Below, in pieces: positions 7,008 through 15,531 of a DNA stretch of 38,465 bases. The first letter of the stretch is position 1, and the number at the start of each line of letters is the position of its first letter. The translations under genes were made by a program, and so were the position numbers. This DNA comes from Candidatus Binataceae bacterium (lineage in GTDB: Bacteria > Desulfobacterota > Binatia > Binatales > Binataceae): NCBI GenBank assembly GCA_035508495.1, contig DATJMX010000031.1:1-38465 (forward strand), written 5' to 3'. The notes beneath the pieces are model-generated. The model saw only the letters and a program-made list of their open reading frames with translations. It was not told where the DNA came from and made no database searches.

Positions 7008-8024
7008 TCACACGCCCTCAATCAGATTGAGCAATTCGAGCTCCGTCTCCGCCGTGCGGCGGCCGATACTCGCGAGCTCAACGCTCTTGACGAACCCGTC
7101 GAGATGAGTGCGCGATTGACTGATGGTGATTATTCCCCATCTGAGATTTCCGAACACTTCCCAGAATCTCACCGCCTCCGGCGATACCGGAAATCCGCTC
7201 GCTTTCTCATACGCCGCGAAGAAATCCTCGCGCGTGCCGAGCCCGCCAACCGCCATGCGATCGTTGCCGAAGCGCCACGCCCGCACGCACATCCATCCGA
7301 CGTCTTCCATTGGATCGCCCAGATGCGCGAGCTCCCAGTCGAGAATCGAGCGCACACCTTCGGGCCCAAAAATCACGTTGCCGATTCGATAGTCGCCATG
7401 AACCAGCGCCGTGCGCGGCGTTTTCGGGATTCGCCCGAGCAGCCAGCGAAATGCGAGCTCGAACGCGGGATGAGGTTCGAGCGTGAGCTGACGGTAGTTT
7501 TCCTCGTAGCGCCGGACTTCGGTGAAGGCGGCGTTGTCGCCGGGCTCGGCCAGAAAATCGAGACGATGCTTCTTCGCGTCGATGCGATGAATTCGCGCGA
7601 GAATCTCCGCGAGCTGTCCCGGCATCGCCTTGCGCGCCGGGGCATATTCCTCATCGCGTAGGAGCCGCCGCGCGATTGTCTCGCCATCGATGCGCTGCAT
7701 AACGAAGAACGGCGCGCCGAGCGCAGTCGAATCTTCGCCCAGCCACAGCACCTCGGGCACGGGCACACCTTCTTCGAAGGCGGCGCGCAGCACGCGAAAC
7801 TCCGCGGCACGGGAAGTATCGATTCGATGCTCACCGGGATCGCGTCGCAATACCAGGCCGCGCTGCTCGGTCTTACCGCCGCGCTCGAGGCTCGCCTCGA
7901 ACGTCCAAATTTCACGCGACGCGCCGCCCGCCATGCGCCGGAAGTTTTCGATCGTAACGCGATCGTACTTGCCCTGCGCGCGAATAAATTCTTCGAGTCG
8001 CAGCGCGATTTCCTGAGGTTCCAT
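7008..8024 (-). CDS. APH-like phosphotransferase family protein (ACAD10/11-type kinase fold)
   Basis: A 338-residue protein of the aminoglycoside phosphotransferase/choline kinase fold. The catalytic loop is HGDYRIGNVIF, with the catalytic Asp and the Mg-binding Asn, and the second metal site is LDWELAHLGDPMEDVGW. This subgroup resembles the kinase domain of ACAD10/11, which phosphorylates 4-hydroxyacyl-CoAs during catabolism. It is not an antibiotic-resistance enzyme by context. The ATG at 8024 has a GGCGGAG site a few bases upstream; a TTG at 8048 would add eight residues and is less likely. The gene follows the ABC permease by 75 bases and precedes DUF6285 by 26. Confidence 0.88.
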   Translation of the reverse strand: MEPQEIALRLEEFIRAQGKYDRVTIENFRRMAGGASREIWTFEASLERGGKTEQRGLVLRRDPGEHRIDTSRAAEFRVLRAAFEEGVPVPEVLWLGEDSTALGAPFFVMQRIDGETIARRLLRDEEYAPARKAMPGQLAEILARIHRIDAKKHRLDFLAEPGDNAAFTEVRRYEENYRQLTLEPHPAFELAFRWLLGRIPKTPRTALVHGDYRIGNVIFGPEGVRSILDWELAHLGDPMEDVGWMCVRAWRFGNDRMAVGGLGTREDFFAAYEKASGFPVSPEAVRFWEVFGNLRWGIITISQSRTHLDGFVKSVELASIGRRTAETELELLNLIEGV

Positions 8025-8099
8025 GCTCCGCCTTCGTTCGATGTCCAACCGGGAATAAATAGCATGAATATGCGTCGGCGCGCAGGTTACGAGAGAATG

Positions 8100-8903
8100 T
8101 CAGTCGACGCCGATTCGTTGCGCGATTCCGTCGCCCATCAAATTGAAACCGAGAATCGCGAGTCCAATCGCGACTCCGGGCGCGGTCGTCAGATGCGGCG
8201 CGACGAGCAGGAACGCGCGGCCCGCGTCGAGCATATTGCCCCAGCTCGGTGTCGGCGGCATCGCACCGAGGCCGAGGAACGAAAGCGCGGTCTCCGCGCC
8301 GATGATCCCGCCGATACCGAACGTCGCCTGCACCGCGAGCGGGCCGGCAACTCCCGGCAGCAGATGACGCAGCATCACGCGCGCCGGCCGCGCGCCCAGC
8401 GTTTCGGCCGCGACGACATAGTCGCGCTCGCGCAGGGTGAGAATCTCGCCGCGGACGATTCTGGCGTAGCCAGTCCACCCCATCGCGACCAGCGCGATTA
8501 TCAAGTCGATCAGCCCAGGTCCAAGAATGGCGGCCAGCGCGATAGCCAGTAAAATTCCGGGAAACGCGAGTACGATATCCACGCCGCGCATGATGAGGTT
8601 GTCGATTCGCCCACCGGCTAGCGCCGCGGCCGCTCCGATGAGCGTTCCGAGAACCGCGGAGATAGTCACGACGCCGACCGACACGCCCAGCGACAGGCGC
8701 GCGCCCCATAGTATTCGCGCCAGCACGTCGCGCCCGAGCTGATCGCATCCCAAGGGATGCGCGAGACTTGGCGCCGCGAGCGCCTTGGCGAGATCGATCG
8801 CATCGGGATCGACGTGCACAGCCAGCGGCCCCGCAATTGCGCAGATAACAAGAATAGTCACGAGCGCCACGCCAACTATCAGCGACGGACTACGGGCGCT
8901 CAC
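8100..8903 (-). CDS. Peptide/nickel-type ABC transporter permease (DppC-like)
   Basis: A 267-residue inner-membrane permease with about six transmembrane segments. The N-terminal region ends in the typical AHPLGCDQLGRDVLARILWGARLS block of DppC/OppC proteins. The cytoplasmic EAA loop, which contacts the ATPase, is around VVAAETLGARPARVMLRHLLPG, and the C-terminal half contains AETALSFLGLG...PSWGNML. The start ATG overlaps the stop of the upstream permease gene in an ATGA, so translation is coupled. Together with the neighbouring permease and binding protein it forms the membrane and periplasmic parts of an importer for peptides or other small solutes. ATPase genes are absent from the window. 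Confidence 0.93.
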   Translation of the reverse strand: MSARSPSLIVGVALVTILVICAIAGPLAVHVDPDAIDLAKALAAPSLAHPLGCDQLGRDVLARILWGARLSLGVSVGVVTISAVLGTLIGAAAALAGGRIDNLIMRGVDIVLAFPGILLAIALAAILGPGLIDLIIALVAMGWTGYARIVRGEILTLRERDYVVAAETLGARPARVMLRHLLPGVAGPLAVQATFGIGGIIGAETALSFLGLGAMPPTPSWGNMLDAGRAFLLVAPHLTTAPGVAIGLAILGFNLMGDGIAQRIGVD

Positions 8904-9820
8904 GAATACCTCACGCGCGGATCGATGAATGCGTACGTCAGATCAGTGAGCAGGTTGACGACGACGTAGGTCATCGCGAACGTCAGCACGCATCCTTCGA
9001 CCAGCGGGTAGTCGCGCAGGTTGATCGCGCTGATGAGCAGGCGTCCGAGGCCCGGCCACGAAAATATGATTTCAGTGATCAGCGCGCCGCTTAGCAGCCC
9101 GCCGATCTGCAAGCCAATCAGAGTGACTACCGACGTGAGCGAGTTGCGCAGTCCGTGTCTTAGCAGCGCGGCGCGCGGCGTCAGGCCTTTGCTGAGCGCC
9201 GTGCGCATGTAATCACTTTCGCGAACGGTGATGAGGCTCTGCCGCAGCATCCGTGCGAGGATCGCGGCGAGCGCGGTGCCGAGCGTGATCGCAGGCAACA
9301 CCAGATGTGCGAAACCGCCGCGTCCCGTCAGCGGCAGCCATCTCAGATCGAGCGAGAACACGATCATCAGCAGCGGGCCAAGATAAATATGGGGAATGGA
9401 GATTCCCGCGATCGCGAATCCCATCGAGGCCACGTCGCCGGCGCCGCCCGGCTTGGCGCCCGCGATAAATCCCAGCGGAAATGCGATCGCGATCGCGACC
9501 AGCATGCCCGCGCCCGCGAGCTCAAGCGTCGCCGGATATCGCTCGGCAATTAGACTGCTGACGGAACGGCGAAATGTAATCGACTCGCCCAAATCGCCAT
9601 GCAGCAGGCCGCACAAGAACGAGACGAACTGCTCCGGTAGCGGACGATCGAGACCAAGGCGATGCCGCATGCCTTCGATATCAGCCTGCGGCGCCGTGTC
9701 GCCAAGCATCGCGACGACAGGGTCGCCCGGCACAAGATGAATGATCAGGAAGGTCAGAGTCGCGACGCCGATCGCCACGGGAATCACCGCTGCGATGCGG
9801 CGAACGATATAGCCAGTCAA
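8900..9820 (-). CDS. Peptide/nickel-type ABC transporter permease (DppB-like)
   Basis: A 306-residue membrane protein with the DppB/OppB pattern: GYIVRRIAAVIPVAIGVATLTF first transmembrane segment, HLVPGDPVVAML, then six segments in all, the EAA loop (YMRTALSKGLTPRAALLRHGLRNSL), and the SWPGLGRLL motif near the end. An upstream in-frame extension is open, but I chose the TTG at 9818-9820. It overlaps the TGA of the binding-protein gene (TTGA), has GGAG upstream, and starts right at the conserved first membrane segment. The gene is translationally coupled on both sides (ATGA to the next permease). The substrate cannot be determined. Confidence 0.9.
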   Translation of the reverse strand: MTGYIVRRIAAVIPVAIGVATLTFLIIHLVPGDPVVAMLGDTAPQADIEGMRHRLGLDRPLPEQFVSFLCGLLHGDLGESITFRRSVSSLIAERYPATLELAGAGMLVAIAIAFPLGFIAGAKPGGAGDVASMGFAIAGISIPHIYLGPLLMIVFSLDLRWLPLTGRGGFAHLVLPAITLGTALAAILARMLRQSLITVRESDYMRTALSKGLTPRAALLRHGLRNSLTSVVTLIGLQIGGLLSGALITEIIFSWPGLGRLLISAINLRDYPLVEGCVLTFAMTYVVVNLLTDLTYAFIDPRVRYS

Positions 9821-11388
9821 TTCGGATTCTCCGGCGGTGCGATTCGAACGGTGGCGAGCGAACGGAGGCTGCCACTTGGTGTCGGTTCGAAGCCGCTGAG
9901 ATCGCGATTCATCACGATCACGATATCGTCCCACCAGAGCGACACGTAGGGCAGCTCATCGGCGGCAAGTTGCTGGACTTGCCCGTATATTTTGCGCCGC
10001 GCATCGACATCCAGCGTCGTCCGGCCGGCGTCGAGCAGACGATCCATTTCAGGATTCGAATAATGCCCGCGATTCATGCCGATCGGCGGCATCATCTTCG
10101 AATCGAAAATCGAATAGTAATGATCGGGATCGCTGAAACCGACCCATTGCAGCGACATGAGATCGAAATTGCCGTGCTGCACGTCGCTATAGAAAGTCGC
10201 GAATTCGTTGGAGCGGATATCAAGTTCGATTCCCACCCGCTTCAGCATCGCCTGCAGGGCGGTCGCAAAACGAAGCTGCTCAGGCGTCGTTTTGTAAATG
10301 AAGCGCAGGTTCCGCATGTTATCCGCGCCGACCGAATATCCCGCTTGCTCGAGCAGTTCGCGTGATTTCGCGGGGTCGAAAGGATACTTCGCAACGTCAC
10401 CATCGTAGGCCCAGTTTTGCGGTGACAGCAGTCCACTCGCGACCCGCGCCGTGCCCAGCATCATCGAGTTGACAATCGCATCGCGATCGATCGCATACGC
10501 AATCGCGCGGCGCACGCGGGCATCGCGCAGGCGCGGATCGTTGAAGTTGAATGCCACGTAGCGATAGCTCGTGCCGGGCGATTTTATGATCTTGAGTTGC
10601 GGCTGCGTTGATAGATACGGCAGGACCTCAGGCTGAATATTGTTTTCGGAAAAATCGCAGATGCCTTCGGTGAGTTCGAGTGCGCGCACCGTCGGATCAG
10701 GCACAACTTTAAACAGAATCATGCGCGGCGAATCGGCCGTGGCTCGATAATATGGATTACGCTCGAGCACGACCGATTCGTCGCGATGAAAACTCACCAT
10801 CCGAAATGGACCCGCCCCCGCTGGCGCGACCGATCCTGATTTTCCGGGCAGCGGAGTCCCCACCGGCACGATTTCCTGCATCGCGCTCGTGAGCGCCGGC
10901 GCATATGGTCCGTCGGTAGCCATTACGACAGTGTAATCGTCCGGCGCGTCTATAGACTTGATATGCATCAGCGCGCCGCGCTTCGGCGACGCGTTCGCGG
11001 GATCGAGTATCGAGTCGAAAGTAAACTTGATGTCGCGCGCCGTGACCTCGCGCCCGTCACTGAATCGCACGCTATGCCGCATATGAAAAACAATCTGCTC
11101 GGCGCCGCGTCGCTCGTAGCTCTCAGCCAGATGCGGTTCGAATCGGCCGTGATTATCCAGCCGCACCAGCGAATCGAACACCAGCTCGTTGATGCGCGAC
11201 GAGTAAACATCGGTGGCGAAGCGAGGATCGGTCGCTTGCGGCGAAGTCTCGATATCGACCTGGATCATTCCCACCTGGCGATGCCGATCGGCGCGGCTGC
11301 AGCCGGCGAGAGAGCCCACAAGCACGAGGCATACGAGTAATGTCAGTGCATGCAACCTTTTGGTCCCGCCGGGGCCTTGGGAAATCAC
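9817..11388 (-). CDS. ABC transporter substrate-binding lipoprotein, SBP family 5
   Basis: A 523-residue periplasmic solute-binding protein anchored as a lipoprotein. The signal peptide is followed by a lipobox LAGC with the lipidated Cys at residue 30. Family-5 marks include the ATDPRFATDVYSSRINELVFDSL segment after the mature N-terminus, REVTARDIKFTFDSILDP, and RRAIAYAIDRDAIVNSMM. Such proteins bind peptides, opines, nickel complexes or sugars; specificity is not readable. The start is GTG at 11388; a TTG eleven codons further in is possible. It is the first gene of the transporter operon and is divergent from the macro-domain gene, whose promoter lies partly inside its 5' end. Confidence 0.92.
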   Translation of the reverse strand: MISQGPGGTKRLHALTLLVCLVLVGSLAGCSRADRHRQVGMIQVDIETSPQATDPRFATDVYSSRINELVFDSLVRLDNHGRFEPHLAESYERRGAEQIVFHMRHSVRFSDGREVTARDIKFTFDSILDPANASPKRGALMHIKSIDAPDDYTVVMATDGPYAPALTSAMQEIVPVGTPLPGKSGSVAPAGAGPFRMVSFHRDESVVLERNPYYRATADSPRMILFKVVPDPTVRALELTEGICDFSENNIQPEVLPYLSTQPQLKIIKSPGTSYRYVAFNFNDPRLRDARVRRAIAYAIDRDAIVNSMMLGTARVASGLLSPQNWAYDGDVAKYPFDPAKSRELLEQAGYSVGADNMRNLRFIYKTTPEQLRFATALQAMLKRVGIELDIRSNEFATFYSDVQHGNFDLMSLQWVGFSDPDHYYSIFDSKMMPPIGMNRGHYSNPEMDRLLDAGRTTLDVDARRKIYGQVQQLAADELPYVSLWWDDIVIVMNRDLSGFEPTPSGSLRSLATVRIAPPENPN

Positions 11389-11404
11389 GATTGCGGGCGA
11401 TAAT
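11377..11404 (+). promoter_or_regulatory. Candidate sigma-70-type promoter of the macro-domain gene
   Basis: TTGGGA (11377-11382) and GATAAT (11399-11404) are separated by 16 bases. The start codon follows 37 bases later. The -35 lies inside the 5' end of the divergent binding-protein gene. A CGGCC/GGCCG hairpin follows at about 11412-11428 in the leader. Confidence 0.45.
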
Positions 11405-11441
11405 AGCAGAGCGGCCGCTTTTTGGCCGACCGAGGTGCCCG

Positions 11442-11966
11442 ATGCAAAGCGGCTGGCGCTCCAGGATCACGATTCGCCGGGGCGACATAACGGATTCCGA
11501 CACCGACGCGATCGTCAACGCGGCCAATAACGATCTCGTCCTCGGCGCGGGCGTGGCTGGGGCAATTCGCCGCAAAGGCGGCCCGTCGATCCAGGCCGCA
11601 TGCGATCGGATCGGGCCGATTCCGCTCGGCGACGCGGCGATCACCGGCGGCGGTAACCTCAAGGCGCGCCACGTGATTCACGCCGCGAGCATGCGCCTCG
11701 GCGGCACCACGAGCGAGAGCAACCTGCGCTCCTCGACACGCAAATCGCTTTGCGTCGCGAATGAGCAGGGACTCAAATCGATAGCCTTTCCCGCGATCGG
11801 CACCGGCATCGCGGGATTCCCGCTCGATCGTTGCGCCGAGGTGATGCTCGCCGAGGTCCGCGAACATCTATCGCGCACCTCATCGCTCGAGCGTGTCGAA
11901 TTCGTGCTCTTCGACGACGCGGCGCGCGAGACCTTCGAGCGAGCTCTCAAATCGATGAATGACTGA
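11442..11966 (+). CDS. Macro domain-containing protein
   Basis: A 174-residue single macro domain that probably binds or hydrolyses ADP-ribose or related nucleotides in the cytoplasm. The adenine/ribose site is seen as RRGDITDSDTDAIVNAANNDLVLGAG, with the two Asn of the NAAN motif and a glycine-rich turn. The phosphate-binding loop is FPAIGTGIAGFPLDRCAEVM near the C-terminus. A longer open frame starts at 11340, but it lacks a ribosome site and would place the macro fold after an unrelated leader. The ATG at 11442 has GAGGTG at 11432-11437. It may be a stand-alone O-acetyl-ADP-ribose or ADP-ribosyl hydrolase (YmdB/AF1521-like). It is followed by about 190 bases without a gene. Confidence 0.92.
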   Translation: MQSGWRSRITIRRGDITDSDTDAIVNAANNDLVLGAGVAGAIRRKGGPSIQAACDRIGPIPLGDAAITGGGNLKARHVIHAASMRLGGTTSESNLRSSTRKSLCVANEQGLKSIAFPAIGTGIAGFPLDRCAEVMLAEVREHLSRTSSLERVEFVLFDDAARETFERALKSMND

Positions 11967-12157
11967 CTATTCAGGGGCAATTAGACCATCAGAATATTAT
12001 CAATTCGTTACGGAGCCGCTTTGCCCGCCATCTTCGAGCAAACTTCCGCAGCACTCGCGAAAACGACAACTCTCGTTCATCATCCTGCAACATTGATCCT
12101 GTTGATAATTAGCCAGGAAGTGCGGAGCGCGGGATTTCGTCGGCGCGGAGGCGGGCC

Positions 12158-13711
12158 GTGGATGACTTCGGAGAGCTTGGCAGTTATTTTTCTAGCATGC
12201 GGCTGGCCGCGATCGACGTAGGTTCGAACTCTGTCCACATGATCGTCGCCGATGTGACCCGCGAGGGACACCTCGAGGTGGTCGATCGGGTCAAGGAGAT
12301 GGTGCGCCTTGGGCGGCGCTCTTTCACCACTGGACGGCTCACCCAGGAATCGATGGACTTGGCGGTGCGCGCGCTTGGCAACTTCAAGCGCATCGCACGC
12401 GTGCGCCGCGTCGACAAGATTCGCGCCGTCGCAACCAGCGCGGTCCGCGAGGCGCGCAATCGCGGCGAATTTATCCGGCGGCTGCGGCGCGAAACTGGAA
12501 TCCCGGTCGAAGTTATCTCCGGCATCGACGAGGCGCGGCTCATCTTCCAGGCCGCTCGCCATGCGCTCGGCCTCGAGGGCGGCCCCTACCTGCTCTTCGA
12601 CGTCGGCGGCGGCAGCGTCGAGCTGGTACTGGTGCAGGACGGCAAGCCGATCTGGATGCGTAGCGTGAAGCTCGGCGCGGCGCGGCTCACGGAGCGCTAC
12701 CTCCCCGACGATCCACCGACGCGCGAGCAATTGAAGCGTCTCCGCACGCATCTGGAGCGGCAGATCGGCGCGCTTATGCGCAAGGCGAAGCGCGCCGGCG
12801 TCGTCCGCGCGATCGGCACTTCGGGCACGATCAATACGATGGTCGCGATGGCGCGTGCCGCTCGCGGCGAAGAGCTCGGCCGGCTGCATGGCGCGAACGC
12901 ATCGGCAGCCGAGATCTCGCATCTCGCCGAGCAATTGGTCGAAGCCAACGCCTCGATGCGCTCGGAGCTGCCGGGGATCGACGCCAAGCGCGTTGACCTG
13001 ATGCCTGCGGCGGCGGCGCTGATCGATTTCGTGCTTACCAAGTCCGGCGCGCCCGAGCTGATGGCATGCTCGTGGGCGTTGCGCGAAGGCGTGCTGCTGG
13101 GGTTGGCGAAGGCGGTGAATGCGCGATCGGCGTACGACGTGCGGCGCCGCTCGGTTAATGCGCTCGCGACGAGATTCGCCGGAGCCAACGATCACGGGCG
13201 GCAGGTCGCGAAACTCTCGATGCAGCTTTTCGACGCGACCGCGGGTGTGCTCGGCATCTCAAAGGAATCGCGCGAACTGCTCGAATACGCTGCGCTCCTG
13301 CACGATATCGGCCACGCCATCGATCATGACCGCCACAATCGTCACTCGTACTACCTGATCAAGAACGCCGAGCTGTTCGGCTTCGATCCCGAAGAAGTCG
13401 AGGTGATCGCGCAGTCGGCGCGTGGGCATCGCAAGCAGGCACCCAAGCTCGATTCTCCCGAGCTGAAGGCGCTGACCGCGTCCAGGCGCAAGCTGGTCCG
13501 CGCCTTTGCCGCGATCCTGCGTATCGCGGACGCGCTCGATCGCAGCCACTTCGGCATCATCAGGAATGTCGAGGTCAAGTACACTCCTGGCCGCGTGATC
13601 GTCGGCGTGGATTCGCGGCGCGAGAAAGCCGACCTCGAGCTCTGGACCTGCGAGCGCCGCACCGATCTGCTGGCGCGCCTGATGGAACGCCAGGTCGTCC
13701 TCGAGCGCTAG
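12158..13711 (+). CDS. Ppx/GppA exopolyphosphatase-type phosphatase with C-terminal HD domain
   Basis: A 517-residue cytoplasmic enzyme of the actin-like ASKHA superfamily that cleaves the terminal phosphate of polyphosphate and/or pppGpp. The N-terminal phosphate-binding loop is IDVGSNSVHMIV (about 19-30), the second is LFDVGGGSVEL with Asp148, and GTSGTINTM follows near 225. A C-terminal HD domain starts with LLHDIGHAIDHD (His382, Asp383), the layout of long Ppx proteins. The GTG at 12158 has GGAGG at 12147-12151, six bases away; an ATG at 12197 starts nearer the family core but has poor ribosome spacing. It is followed by CHAD and SixA genes, both with known links to polyphosphate or phosphohistidine chemistry. 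Confidence 0.94.
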   Translation: MDDFGELGSYFSSMRLAAIDVGSNSVHMIVADVTREGHLEVVDRVKEMVRLGRRSFTTGRLTQESMDLAVRALGNFKRIARVRRVDKIRAVATSAVREARNRGEFIRRLRRETGIPVEVISGIDEARLIFQAARHALGLEGGPYLLFDVGGGSVELVLVQDGKPIWMRSVKLGAARLTERYLPDDPPTREQLKRLRTHLERQIGALMRKAKRAGVVRAIGTSGTINTMVAMARAARGEELGRLHGANASAAEISHLAEQLVEANASMRSELPGIDAKRVDLMPAAAALIDFVLTKSGAPELMACSWALREGVLLGLAKAVNARSAYDVRRRSVNALATRFAGANDHGRQVAKLSMQLFDATAGVLGISKESRELLEYAALLHDIGHAIDHDRHNRHSYYLIKNAELFGFDPEEVEVIAQSARGHRKQAPKLDSPELKALTASRRKLVRAFAAILRIADALDRSHFGIIRNVEVKYTPGRVIVGVDSRREKADLELWTCERRTDLLARLMERQVVLER

Positions 13712-13843
13712 TTATCAGACCTCCACTGCCTGTTTACGCCGGCTCCTGAAAATTTATTGACAAAGTTGTTTCCAAATCGCGAACACTGCGCGACAATGGG
13801 CTCGCCGCTTAGATTGATTCGTGGGCGGGCTCAGAGGAGTGCG

Positions 13844-15034
13844 GTGAACGAAGAGACGCGACCAGCTACGCCAACCAAGCTTCAGCTATCGTCGACCGAT
13901 ACGCTCGTCAAGTCGGCAATCAGCTCGATAACCTTCTATTGCGACGCGATGAAGCGGCAGCACGACGCCGCAGTCGCGGGCCAGATCGAACCCGTCCATC
14001 AGCTTCGCGTCTCATCGCGCCGCCTGCGTGCCGCGATTGAACTTTTCTCGGGCGTGCTCTATGCCTCGGCGCTGAAGATCTACCGCCGCGATATTCCGTG
14101 GATCGCCGGAGAGGCTGGCGCAGTTCGCAACTGCGACGTGCTCGAAGAACTCTTCAAGGAGCGTGCGGCTAAACTCGATGTCACCTTGCGCAACGCCCTC
14201 GGCCCGATAATCGAAGCGATCGTCGCCGAGCGCAAAGCCGCGCATACCCTGCTCGTCCAGGAACTGTCGAGCAAGCGCTACTCGGCGCTGATGGGGAAGC
14301 TATCGTCGCCGCCGGTCAAAACCGCCCGCGGCCGTGCCAAGCTCGGCATCGCGGCGCCCGATCTGGTCGGCCCGATGGTCCGCGGCATCAGGAAGAAAGG
14401 AAAAAAGCTCGCCGAGGACGCGCCGCCGGAGATCTTTCACAAGCTGCGCGTGCGCATCAAGCGCCTGCGCTATGCGCTCGATATGCTCGCGCCCCTTGCT
14501 GGCAAGCATCATCGGAAAACCCTCATGCGGCTCGAGGAAATGCAGGAGCTGCTCGGCGCCTACAACGACACCGTCGTTGCGATCGGGTGGCTGCACTCGT
14601 TCGCGGCAACGTCTGGTGCGCCACCGGCGACGATTCTCGCGGCCGGCGGCCTCATCCATTCGCTCGGCGCGCGCGCCCGCAAGCTGATGCGCCAGGGTCT
14701 CAAAGCGTGGCAGCGCTTCGAACGCTCGGGAGTTCTCGACGACGCAGTCCTCGAATTTAACGACACCGCGGAAGATCTCGCTGACGCCGAGCGCAAGGCA
14801 GTTCGCCTCGCCGCCGAGCAGGCGAGAGCTTCCGCGCAAGAGGCCGCCAGCGATTCCCAAGTTGCGCCGCTTCCCGGCGCTTCGGTTGCATCCGCTGCCG
14901 ATCCCGTGACCGACGTATCGCAACCCGCCGATCCACCCGGCAGTTCGACCGCGCTCGTTGTGATCGAAAACGCTGAGCCGCAAGGTGACGCTCCGTCGCC
15001 GCCGAAATCCGACGATACGGAACACGCGGCATGA
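13844..15034 (+). CDS. CHAD domain-containing protein, probable polyphosphate binder
   Basis: A 396-residue protein with a CHAD domain (about residues 20-310), a helical bundle with a basic groove that binds polyphosphate in characterised members. The two internal repeats are visible as VHQLRVSSRRLRAAIELF and FHKLRVRIKRLRYALDML, with the conserved His, Arg and Lys. The last 70 or so residues are Ala, Pro, Ser and Asp rich and probably disordered. I chose the GTG at 13844 because AGAGGAG lies at 13833-13839; the frame is open from a TTG at 13757 and an ATG at 13796, but neither has a ribosome site. It lies between Ppx and SixA, and overlaps the sixA start by ATGA, so the three are probably one operon. 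Confidence 0.9.
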   Translation: MNEETRPATPTKLQLSSTDTLVKSAISSITFYCDAMKRQHDAAVAGQIEPVHQLRVSSRRLRAAIELFSGVLYASALKIYRRDIPWIAGEAGAVRNCDVLEELFKERAAKLDVTLRNALGPIIEAIVAERKAAHTLLVQELSSKRYSALMGKLSSPPVKTARGRAKLGIAAPDLVGPMVRGIRKKGKKLAEDAPPEIFHKLRVRIKRLRYALDMLAPLAGKHHRKTLMRLEEMQELLGAYNDTVVAIGWLHSFAATSGAPPATILAAGGLIHSLGARARKLMRQGLKAWQRFERSGVLDDAVLEFNDTAEDLADAERKAVRLAAEQARASAQEAASDSQVAPLPGASVASAADPVTDVSQPADPPGSSTALVVIENAEPQGDAPSPPKSDDTEHAA

Positions 15035-15531
15035 TGCTCTACATCCTCAGGCACGCAACCGCCGAAGACGCGCGGCCCGGCGGCGACGATGGCGCGCGGC
15101 GGCTCACCGAACGCTCGCGCGAGAAGATGAAGGGCGCGGCCGGCGGTTTCAAAAGTCTCGATCTCAAGCTCGACGCGATCCTGACGAGTCCCCTGCCCCG
15201 CGCCCAGGAGACCGCCGACATCGTCGCGGCGGCGTACAACAACACTCCGGCGCCGCAAGTGCTGCCGGAGCTCGGCACCGGCGCCGCGCCCTCGGAAGTC
15301 GTCTCAGCGCTGCGGCATTTCGCCAAGCTCGACAGCGTGATGATCGTCGGTCACGAGCCGCAACTGAGCGCGCTCGCGTCGCTGCTGCTCACCGGCTCAC
15401 CCGCGGGAGTACATGTCCTGCTGCGCAAGGGCGGGTGCATCGCGCTCGACCTGCCGACGCGCTTCGAGCGCGGCGGCGCCGAGCTGCACTGGATGATGTC
15501 GCATCGGCAATTGCGCAAATTGCGCAAGTGA
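15031..15531 (+). CDS. sixA: SixA-type phosphohistidine phosphatase (histidine phosphatase superfamily)
   Basis: A 166-residue cytoplasmic phosphatase. The nucleophile motif is LRHATAED at the N-terminus (Arg-His-Ala), followed by SPLPRAQETADIV with the second Arg, and GHEPQLSALAS with the second catalytic His. These are the marks of the compact SixA branch, which removes phosphate from phosphohistidine in E. coli. The start overlaps the CHAD stop (ATGATG at 15031), so translation is coupled. A role in phosphate or polyphosphate control together with Ppx and CHAD is suggested by the operon but not proven. The gene ends directly against the stop codon of the convergent OPT transporter gene. 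Confidence 0.92.
   Translation: MMLYILRHATAEDARPGGDDGARRLTERSREKMKGAAGGFKSLDLKLDAILTSPLPRAQETADIVAAAYNNTPAPQVLPELGTGAAPSEVVSALRHFAKLDSVMIVGHEPQLSALASLLLTGSPAGVHVLLRKGGCIALDLPTRFERGGAELHWMMSHRQLRKLRK

Noticed and set aside
7008..8024. Antibiotic phosphotransferase (resistance gene)
   Set aside because: The sequence belongs to the ACAD10/11-like branch and sits with DUF6285 in a catabolic context.
13757..13785. TTGACA as a consensus -35 promoter for the CHAD gene
   Set aside because: No acceptable -10 lies 16-18 bases downstream. The gene is probably cotranscribed with Ppx, although a weak promoter cannot be excluded.
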